From Opitutia bacterium UBA953 (GTDB taxonomy: Bacteria > Verrucomicrobiota > Verrucomicrobiia > Opitutales > UBA953), in the NCBI GenBank assembly GCA_002293125.1, contig DBCR01000013.1:1-13520 (forward strand): DNA of 13,520 nt, written 5' to 3'. Shown here in pieces: positions 6,758-11,941 of this stretch. Position numbers and translations under genes: made by a program. Positions within the stretch are counted from its first letter, which is position 1, and the number at the start of each line of letters is the position of its first letter. The notes beneath the pieces were generated by a model. The model was not told where the DNA came from. It saw only the letters and a list, made by a program, of their open reading frames with translations, and ran no database searches.

Positions 6758-8617
6758 ATGAAGATATGTATGTATAGCATCCTCGCGATCTTCCTCGCCC
6801 AGGCACCTACCCGTCTGCCTGAAACTGTCGTGATCGAAACTCGGCAAGCCACCCCGTTGGCTGACGCCTCGCCTTCGGTCAGTCGCCTCGATGTCACGGT
6901 CGCGACAGAATCGGGCCTGACGACGCTCACCAGCCTCCTGGGGGGCGCGCCGGGCGTCTACGCCTCCGAGCAATCCGGCGAAGGCTCCGTGGGTTCACTG
7001 TTTCTCCGTGGCACGAACTCGACCCAGACGGCGGTGCTGCTCGATGGGCGTCGCCTTCCGCAGGGTTTTTCCAATTCCTATGAGATTGGACGCTACCGCA
7101 TCTTTGGTTTGTCCTCCGTGGAAATCCTCCGTGGACCTTCCTCTTCGCTCTATGGCGCCAATGCCCTTGGTGGCGTGATCGACCTGCGTCAGCAGTCGCC
7201 CCTTGCCGCCAAGGCCGGCTCGACGCTCGTTGCCGAAGTGGGTTCCTACGGCCGCGGTTCGTTGGGACTCGCCTTTCTTTCGAACAACGCCGTCGGCGCA
7301 CAAGCTGCGACAACTGGCACCGCAATCAGTCTCTCGGCCTCGCACGACGACGGCTGGCGTCCGAACGGCGATCGCGATGCGCTGAGCACCTATCTCAAAC
7401 ACGAGTGGCGTTTGTCTCCTAACCTGGTGTTCGACCTGGTCGGCTCGGCCGACCACGGCAAAGCCGGCCTGCCCGGTCAGAATATCGGCGGCACCGGGAG
7501 CCTGACGGATTGGCAGCGGGATAGCGGCTGGTTGTTGTCGCCTGGCCTTCGCTTTCAGGATGAAAACACGCAAGGCGCCGTCTTCTGGTCCCGCGCCGGT
7601 AGTGCGATTTCCAGTGTCACGGCGCCCTACGCCAATCGTTATCTGCTGGATCGCGATGAGCTGACGGCCTTCGTCGATCGTAAGGTACGCGCTGACCTTA
7701 CCCTTGGCCTCGGCCTCACCTATGAGCGCTCGACTTTTGAGCAGTTTGACGTGACCACGAACAGCCAGACCTGGGGGGATACGCATGAGAGCCTTGGTGT
7801 CTGGACGCGTGCTGACTGGCAGGTGACTTCGGTCGACCGCATCCGTGCTTCCGTCCGCGACGATCGCTTCACCGATTTCGCCGGTAAGACCACGGGTGAG
7901 GTTTCCTATTCCCATCGCTTCACCAAGGAGCTACTCGCTCATGCCAAGGTCGGCACCGCTTACCGCGCCCCCGCCGCCAATGACCTCGCCTACGGGACGC
8001 AGGGCGGACTCCCGCTGCGTCCGGAAAGCAATACCGGTACTGAAATCGGCCTGCGACACGAGAACGCCGTCCCTGGCGCGCTGTCGTGGACGCTCGTCGC
8101 TTTCCGGAATGAACTTACCGACCTCATCGATTATAATTCGAGCTATGAGACCTATAACATCGCGAAGGCCCGCACCCAAGGAGTCGAAGCGGGCATCGAG
8201 GCACGTCCGGCCAAAGGCCTGCGCCTCTTCGGTGCGACTACCTGGCTCGACAGCGAGATCCTCTCCGCCGGCTATTCTGGTACCGGGGTAGCTGGGGACA
8301 AGCTGCTGCGTCGCCCCACGCTTACGCTCACGCTTGGCGTGGAAGTCATCCCGAATGATGACTGGACCTTTGGGCTCTCCGCCGCGCATCTCCGCGGACG
8401 TGATGATTACTTTTTTGAACCTTTCCCGCTGCCCGGTTACCGCGTTAGCCTGCCGGACGCCACCTTTGTGCGCGTCTGGATTCGCCGAATCCTTTCGGAT
8501 AAGACCGAGATCTCCTTGCGCATCGAGAACCTCTTCGGCGAAGACGCTCCGCCCGCCGCCTTTGGTTTCGGCGCCCAGCCCCGTTCGGCTTACGTGGGCC
8601 TGACGCGTCGCTTCTGA
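6758..8617 (+). CDS. TonB-dependent outer-membrane receptor
   Basis: This is a 619-residue outer-membrane beta-barrel for energised uptake of a scarce ligand such as a siderophore, cobalamin or sugar. A short signal peptide (MKICMYSILAIFLAQA) is followed by a TonB-box-like PETVVI at 21-26. The plug domain spans about 35-145 and includes the hallmark VEILRGPSSSLYGANALGG at 121-139. The rest is barrel, ending in the expected aromatic residue (GLTRRF). Size and architecture are BtuB-like, but the ligand cannot be read from the sequence, and no transporter or riboswitch sits beside it. An in-frame ATG at 6770 is an alternative start. The final codons and the TGA stop are part of a perfect hairpin at 8603-8629. 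The gene is convergent with the DUF3472 gene, and the element at 8630-9282 lies between them. Confidence 0.93.
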   Translation: MKICMYSILAIFLAQAPTRLPETVVIETRQATPLADASPSVSRLDVTVATESGLTTLTSLLGGAPGVYASEQSGEGSVGSLFLRGTNSTQTAVLLDGRRLPQGFSNSYEIGRYRIFGLSSVEILRGPSSSLYGANALGGVIDLRQQSPLAAKAGSTLVAEVGSYGRGSLGLAFLSNNAVGAQAATTGTAISLSASHDDGWRPNGDRDALSTYLKHEWRLSPNLVFDLVGSADHGKAGLPGQNIGGTGSLTDWQRDSGWLLSPGLRFQDENTQGAVFWSRAGSAISSVTAPYANRYLLDRDELTAFVDRKVRADLTLGLGLTYERSTFEQFDVTTNSQTWGDTHESLGVWTRADWQVTSVDRIRASVRDDRFTDFAGKTTGEVSYSHRFTKELLAHAKVGTAYRAPAANDLAYGTQGGLPLRPESNTGTEIGLRHENAVPGALSWTLVAFRNELTDLIDYNSSYETYNIAKARTQGVEAGIEARPAKGLRLFGATTWLDSEILSAGYSGTGVAGDKLLRRPTLTLTLGVEVIPNDDWTFGLSAAHLRGRDDYFFEPFPLPGYRVSLPDATFVRVWIRRILSDKTEISLRIENLFGEDAPPAAFGFGAQPRSAYVGLTRRF

Positions 8618-8629
8618 GAAGCGACGCGT
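8603..8629 (+). repeat. Stop-codon hairpin of the TonB receptor gene
   Basis: Arms 8603-8614 (ACGCGTCGCTTC) and 8618-8629 are perfectly complementary over 12 bp. The 3-base loop, 8615-8617, is exactly the TGA stop codon. The left arm encodes the last four residues, Thr-Arg-Arg-Phe. GGGG and the repeat core follow at once. There is no T-run, so it is not a canonical rho-independent terminator. Confidence 0.9.
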
Positions 8630-8635
8630 GGGGTT

Positions 8636-8665
8636 CTGCTGGCATGGTGAACTGCTGCGAAGCAG
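8636..8665 (+). repeat. Repeat core, intact copy (left end)
   Basis: This 30-base core begins CTGCTGGCATGG and ends in a small hairpin (8652-8665): arms CTGCT and AGCAG around a GCGA tetraloop, which is of the GNRA class. It is identical to the inverted copy at 9246-9275. Confidence 0.85.
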
Positions 8666-8688
8666 ATAATTGAAGGGTAGTGGGCAGG

Positions 8689-9105
8689 TCAGGGGTGACG
8701 TTCTTCCTGCCGGAGACGTTCCTGTCGCATGCGGATCGTGCCACCTAAGAGCTGGTTGACCGAGTAAAGCCTTCGATGGGTCGATTGATATTCCGTTGGG
8801 GTGAGTGCGCAGATGTCGTGGGCTATCTCGAGTTGGGTCGCGAGTTCGGCCGCCGAACCTCTGGCGATATAGAGAAATCGGATGGAGTCACGATTGCTGC
8901 CGCGCTCGTCTCCTTCGGCGATATTAGACGGATCGGAGATGGCCGATCGGCTGATCTGGTCGCAGAGGGCACGCCGGCGTGAGAGCGTCGGTCCGTCGGC
9001 GATCCTTAGCACTTCGATTGCCAGAATCTTTGCTTCTTTCCAGAGGTTCAAGTCGCGGTAGCTGCGGACAGCTTCACGCGGTGAAACGGGGTCTTCGGGA
9101 TGCAT
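8689..9105 (-). CDS. Four-helix-bundle protein, 23S rRNA intervening-sequence (IVP) family
   Basis: From the ATG at 9105 this is a 138-residue, mostly helical, soluble protein. It matches the four-helix-bundle family first found encoded within 23S rRNA intervening sequences: SYRDLNLWKEA at 15-25, QISRSAISDPSNIAEG at 50-65 and FLYIARGSAAELATQLE at 77-93. The related Avd protein of diversity-generating retroelements binds RNA and reverse transcriptase, but no reverse transcriptase is present here. The biochemical role of the family is not settled. A TTG at 9150 would add 15 residues; I prefer the ATG, which has a weak AGG 8 bases upstream. The gene is flanked by inverted repeat cores. By hand count its body is about 57% G+C, against about 69% in sampled neighbouring genes, which suggests separate origin. 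No rRNA sequence is nearby. Confidence 0.9.
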   Translation of the reverse strand: MHPEDPVSPREAVRSYRDLNLWKEAKILAIEVLRIADGPTLSRRRALCDQISRSAISDPSNIAEGDERGSNRDSIRFLYIARGSAAELATQLEIAHDICALTPTEYQSTHRRLYSVNQLLGGTIRMRQERLRQEERHP

Positions 9106-9195
9106 CAAGTCAACCTGCCTTCGCGGCACCTCTTTCGCATCTCCAATCAACTGGTTACTTCAATCCACTTCCGGCCACTAGATTCCCCCTTGTCT

Positions 9196-9226
9196 CTGTT
9201 TCGCAGCAGGTCACCGGTACCCATGC
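9196..9226 (-). repeat. Partial third core copy with 7-base insertion
   Basis: On the minus strand GCATGG (9226-9221) is followed by seven extra bases. Then comes an 18-base stretch (9213-9196) that matches the end of the core except at two positions, including the GCGA loop. It is in the same orientation as the complete copy at 9246-9275, offset by about 50 bases. It looks like a degenerate tandem duplicate. Confidence 0.6.
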
Positions 9227-9245
9227 AAGTAGGCGCTTGGCGCGA

Positions 9246-9275
9246 CTGCTTCGCAGCAGTTCACCATGCCAGCAG
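9246..9275 (-). repeat. Repeat core, intact copy (right end)
   Basis: This is the exact inverted counterpart of 8636-8665. Read on the minus strand it follows a five-G run (9282-9278), which in turn follows the stop-codon hairpin of the DUF3472 gene. A short GCGC-TTG-GCGC palindrome lies just inside it at 9233-9243. Confidence 0.85.
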
Positions 9276-9282
9276 TGCCCCC

Positions 9283-9307
9283 ACGAAGTAAGCTTCGCTT
9301 ACTTCGT
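9283..9307 (-). repeat. Stop-codon hairpin of the DUF3472 gene
   Basis: Arms 9283-9293 (ACGAAGTAAGC) and 9297-9307 are perfect complements over 11 bp around a 3-base loop (9294-9296). On the minus strand the first arm (9307-9297) carries the last Thr and Lys codons and the TAA stop (9301-9299). The second arm runs straight into the G-run and core of the repeat. No T-run follows. Confidence 0.9.
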
Positions 9308-10969
9308 CGGTAATTTATCCAACTCCACCACCGGCTCCTTGCCCGCCGGCACCGCGAGCATGACGCCGCGTTTACCATCGATACTCGAGTAACCGCCGGT
9401 GATCAGTGCCACGGAGTTGCCTTCGACGGTATGGGCGTAGTCCTTGCGGCCGAGCTCCGACGTAGCGCTGGTCTTGGCTTCCTTGAGCGCGATCCACTTG
9501 CCGGCGGCGTTGCGGATCCAGAGGTTGGAATAGAGGCATTTGCGTTCGACCTGGCCGTAGGAGCCTGACCAGTCCTCGACGAAGGAATAGAGGCCGTCGA
9601 GCTTGGCCGCGGTCTTCGGACGACGGAACGACGTCAGGAAGCGCCACTGTCCGGTCTCGGCAAGCTTCACCCAGGCCGAGAAGATCGCGGCGTCGCCGTC
9701 GGCCTTCACGCCAAGCAGGAATGAATAGGTCGTGTTGTCCTTCCACGAATAATCGAGATGGCTATGGCCGCCCGAGCCTTCGTGGTCGAAGGCCGACGCC
9801 ACGACGTCCCGGCCTTTGGCGACCGTCGTCACGACGAGGTCGCGCAGTTCTTCGGCGCTGACCTTCTTGGCGTCATTCTTGACGTAGCCGTTATCCCAGA
9901 GGGAGTAGATGAACACCCGGTCTTTGGCTTCGGTGCCGGCCGTCTTGCGTTGGTAGCCGAAGTAGCCGTGGCCAAAGCCCAGCACGCAGTTGTAGGTCGT
10001 GGGTGGGCCGGGTAGCGACTTCGATTCGGCATAGGCCCAGTGGGCGGTCTCGCCTTTGGGCACCGGGTAGCCGAAGTGCACGGACTGCGCATTGCCGTTC
10101 GGGAGCGCCCAGATTTCCGGATTGGTCGCGCCGTTGAGCAGAAGTCCGTTGAGCGTCACGCTCCCGTTGGCTTCCCGGGGCTCCAGCGCGACGAGATAAG
10201 TGCCGGCGGCAGGGAAGGTGAGGGCGATCTCCTTGGAGAGCGCGGGCTTGCCGGTACCTTCGAGCCGGACGGCGACCTTGGCCGTCTTCTTCAGCGCATC
10301 CAGCTTGAGGTTATCGACGACGTGTGCGGCCAGGGTGGCCGTCGAGCCCTTGTTCGCGGTGAAGCGTACGGAGAGTTTCTTCACGCCTGGTTTTTCAACG
10401 ACCACGGGGATGAGCAAGCGTCCGCCGGCTTTCTGGATCGTGGCTGCACCGACGCCGCCGCGGTCGCCGACCGAGATTTCCGGCGATTCGGTGTAGGCGG
10501 TCTTGAGGTGAAGGAGCGGCGCGGCGGTCGCTTTGGCACTCGCGTTCGCTGCGCAAGTGAAGCGATAGCCGTGCAGGGTCACCGACCCTTTGCGTTCTTT
10601 GGCTTCGAGCTGCAAGAAGGCGGGCGTGTCGGCGAGAGCGTTGAACGTGCCGAGGGAGATCCACTCAGGCTTACCCGTGCCTTCGATCTTACCGGATGCA
10701 TTGTACGCCTTGCCGGCGACCTTGCCCGTCAGCGTGGCCGACTTGCCGGTCGGCATCGTCACGAGGGCTTCGGCGGACCATTCGCCTTTGTCGGAGAAAC
10801 GGAAGAACGCGAAGACGCCTTTGTCGCCGTTGAATTCCGCGGCGACCTTGCCGCTATCCTCGGTGAACTTCGCCCCGAAGCGGCTAGGGCTGGTGGATTC
10901 CAAGCCGACCTCGTTGGCTGACAGTGGCAGGCTGAGGAGGATGGCAATCAGACGCAGCAGGAGGGGCAT
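9299..10969 (-). CDS. Secreted DUF5077/DUF3472 protein
   Basis: This is a 556-residue exported protein. The ATG at 10969 gives a signal peptide (MPLLLRLIAILLSLPLSA, then NE); a GTG at 11005 is rejected because it would place 12 residues before it. The N-terminal half contains two beta-sandwich-like repeats of the DUF5077 kind (about 20-140 and 165-280), each ending in a phrase of the form SVTLxGxxx. The C-terminal half, about 290-480, is a DUF3472 domain: SVHFGYPVP, VLGFGHGYFGYQRK, FIYSLWDNG, EGSGGHSHLDYSWK and LYSFVEDW are its hallmark blocks. These domains occur in extracellular proteins of Bacteroidota and Verrucomicrobiota, often with carbohydrate-related genes, but no activity is established. 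No sugar-utilisation gene lies beside it. The stop codon is embedded in the hairpin at 9283-9307. Confidence 0.9.
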   Translation of the reverse strand: MPLLLRLIAILLSLPLSANEVGLESTSPSRFGAKFTEDSGKVAAEFNGDKGVFAFFRFSDKGEWSAEALVTMPTGKSATLTGKVAGKAYNASGKIEGTGKPEWISLGTFNALADTPAFLQLEAKERKGSVTLHGYRFTCAANASAKATAAPLLHLKTAYTESPEISVGDRGGVGAATIQKAGGRLLIPVVVEKPGVKKLSVRFTANKGSTATLAAHVVDNLKLDALKKTAKVAVRLEGTGKPALSKEIALTFPAAGTYLVALEPREANGSVTLNGLLLNGATNPEIWALPNGNAQSVHFGYPVPKGETAHWAYAESKSLPGPPTTYNCVLGFGHGYFGYQRKTAGTEAKDRVFIYSLWDNGYVKNDAKKVSAEELRDLVVTTVAKGRDVVASAFDHEGSGGHSHLDYSWKDNTTYSFLLGVKADGDAAIFSAWVKLAETGQWRFLTSFRRPKTAAKLDGLYSFVEDWSGSYGQVERKCLYSNLWIRNAAGKWIALKEAKTSATSELGRKDYAHTVEGNSVALITGGYSSIDGKRGVMLAVPAGKEPVVELDKLPTK

Positions 10970-10993
10970 GAGGGTTCTTTTAGCGAACCCCTC
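10970..10993 (-). promoter_or_regulatory. Hairpin abutting the DUF3472 start codon
   Basis: On the minus strand GAGGGGTTC (10993-10985) can pair with GAACCCTC (10977-10970), with one bulged G and a loop of seven bases. The last base of the stem is immediately before the ATG at 10969. It could mask ribosome entry or be an operator; neither is shown by the sequence alone. Confidence 0.4.
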
Positions 10994-11058
10994 TTGCGAG
11001 ACCACCCCTTTAATCGACCGTTAAATGCCCGAGCTATTGATAGGCTGGTGGGCAGGGC

Positions 11059-11087
11059 TTGACCATCGCCCCATGCTCCCCATTACT
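11059..11087 (+). promoter_or_regulatory. Possible promoter of tRNA-Ser
   Basis: TTGACC (11059-11064) and ATTACT (11082-11087) are 17 bases apart. Transcription would begin about 20 bases before the tRNA. The -35 is good and the -10 is poor (three of six). Assigned by eye from spacing and context. Confidence 0.35.
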
Positions 11088-11115
11088 GACCTTCCTTCGA
11101 ATTAACGAGGGACCT

Positions 11116-11206
11116 GGAGAGGTGGCTGAGTGGCCGAAAGCGCCCGTTTGCTAAATGGGTATACCCCAAAAGGGTATCGTGGGTTCGAATCCCATCCTCT
11201 CCGCCA
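11116..11206 (+). tRNA. tRNA-Ser(GCU)
   Basis: The acceptor arms GGAGAGG (11116-11122) and CCTCTCC (11196-11202) pair fully, followed by G73 and an encoded CCA (11204-11206). The anticodon stem CCCGT/ATGGG closes a loop (11148-11154) with anticodon GCT at 11150-11152, which reads AGC and AGU serine codons. A long variable arm with a stable stem (about 11159-11178) is the class II feature expected of serine tRNA. The T-arm contains GGTTCGAATCC. It stands alone, not in a tRNA cluster. Confidence 0.97.
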
Positions 11207-11220
11207 CTTTAACGCAGGAT

Positions 11221-11236
11221 GTCCGAAGCAACGGAC
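11221..11236 (+). terminator. Weak possible terminator after tRNA-Ser
   Basis: A 5-bp stem, GTCCG (11221-11225) with CGGAC (11232-11236), lies 15 bases past the tRNA and is followed by a pyrimidine-rich stretch with TTTT at 11245-11248. The stem is short and the T-run displaced, so this is tentative. Confidence 0.3.
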
Positions 11237-11299
11237 TTCCCCGATTTTCCTTCATTAATTGGCTCATTCCAAGGGTATTGGTGAGCTTCCGGCCATACG

Positions 11300-11322
11300 A
11301 CGCTACCAAAAACGCTACCAAA
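11300..11322 (+). repeat. Tandem 11-mer repeat downstream of tRNA-Ser
   Basis: ACGCTACCAAA occurs at 11300-11310 and again at 11312-11322, a period of 12 bases. I see no gene in 11207-11382. The pair could be a protein-binding site or a remnant of an integration event next to the tRNA; nothing else here supports an island. Confidence 0.45.
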
Positions 11323-11382
11323 GATCGAGTGGGCTGGTCCGGGTATGACCAAGAACTATGACCATCAGTGACGCCCCGCGCC

Positions 11383-11814
11383 ATGGCGCGACGGGAAGGT
11401 CTTGCCTCGCTTGACTTCGGCCAGACCGCACGAAATCTGAAGGCAGTGGTCTTAGCCCGTTCCAGACTCTTCGCCTGCCTCGCCCTGCTAATGTTGGCGA
11501 CGGTCGGCGTGTTCGCGGTCGAACATTGCCATTGCGATGACGTCACGGCGGATTGCGAGCACGCCGGCGAAGCCTGCGCCCAGCCGGATGACTGCTCGGA
11601 TTGCTTAGTTCCTTCCGCGCCTGTGGTCTCGGGCGACTCTCCCGTCGCTTTACTTCCGTCGGCCAACGTCCTTTCGGAGGTCTGCTTGGTGCCGGTGCTC
11701 TTTTCGTATTTAACACGAGGCGCGGTCGAATCAGCCGTGCCCACTTTCAGTTCTCCCTCGCGACCCTCTCGTCCGTCTGCCTTCAGGGCTGGGACGATGT
11801 GTCTGCGGATCTGA
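11383..11814 (+). CDS. Small membrane-anchored Cys-rich protein heading the metal-efflux genes
   Basis: This is a 143-residue protein I cannot assign to a named family. A membrane segment at about 27-46 (RSRLFACLALLMLATVGVFA) is followed at once by a dense Cys/His cluster: HCHC at 48-51, then Cys58, Cys65, Cys71 and Cys74. This cluster should face the periplasm and could bind a soft metal ion. The remaining 65 residues are Ser/Pro/Val-rich without a clear domain. I use the ATG at 11383; a GTG at 11368 adds five residues. The gene lies 127 bases upstream of a CzcC-like factor on the same strand. Short Cys/His-rich membrane proteins at the head of RND metal-efflux operons are known, so a metal-sensing or metal-binding role is plausible but inferred. 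Overlapping frames exist, so the coding call is moderate. Confidence 0.6.
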   Translation: MARREGLASLDFGQTARNLKAVVLARSRLFACLALLMLATVGVFAVEHCHCDDVTADCEHAGEACAQPDDCSDCLVPSAPVVSGDSPVALLPSANVLSEVCLVPVLFSYLTRGAVESAVPTFSSPSRPSRPSAFRAGTMCLRI

Positions 11815-11941
11815 GCGCCTAAGTTTTGGCGGCCCTCGCCGCTCGGTCTCCTTGCGTCCGCGACAGAGGCGAGGTGTCCCGTATGTATTTTCCGTCGTCC
11901 AAGGGGGCACCCTGGGTCTTCACCCGTATGCATCTAAAACT

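Larger units (their letters stand above)
8630..9282. mobile_element. Candidate element: four-helix-bundle gene within 30-bp inverted repeats
   Basis: This 653-bp segment begins GGGG (8630-8633) and ends CCCCC (9278-9282). Its ends carry the same 30-base core in inverted orientation with no mismatches (8636-8665 and 9246-9275). It contains one gene, a 23S-rRNA-intervening-sequence-type protein (8689-9105), plus a partial third core (9196-9226). The segment sits exactly between the stop codons of two convergent genes, and each outer end abuts a hairpin built from the neighbouring gene's last codons. The gene is less GC-rich than its surroundings. In a transcript the two ends would pair into a long stem with the gene in the loop, as in rRNA intervening sequences. 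Mobility is inferred from the repeats and from the gene-less relative at 6055-6193. No transposase or integrase is present. Confidence 0.65.

Noticed and set aside
6061..9275. CRISPR array
   Set aside because: The repeats are few, diverged, in both orientations, irregularly spaced, and no cas gene is present.
8630..9282. An intervening sequence inside a 23S rRNA gene, or a diversity-generating retroelement
   Set aside because: There is no rRNA sequence around the gene, and no reverse transcriptase or template/variable repeat in the window.
8603..9307. Hairpins at the gene ends as ordinary rho-independent terminators
   Set aside because: No T-run follows any of the three; each is followed by G-runs and the conserved core, and the arms reach into coding sequence.
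11155..11361. Small open frame running out of tRNA-Ser
   Set aside because: It starts inside the tRNA, has no recognisable domain, and is explained by the tRNA and the following repeat-containing spacer.
11601..11822. Alternative frame overlapping the Cys-rich protein gene
   Set aside because: It lacks a membrane segment or Cys cluster and begins internally; the 11383 frame has the clearer protein features.
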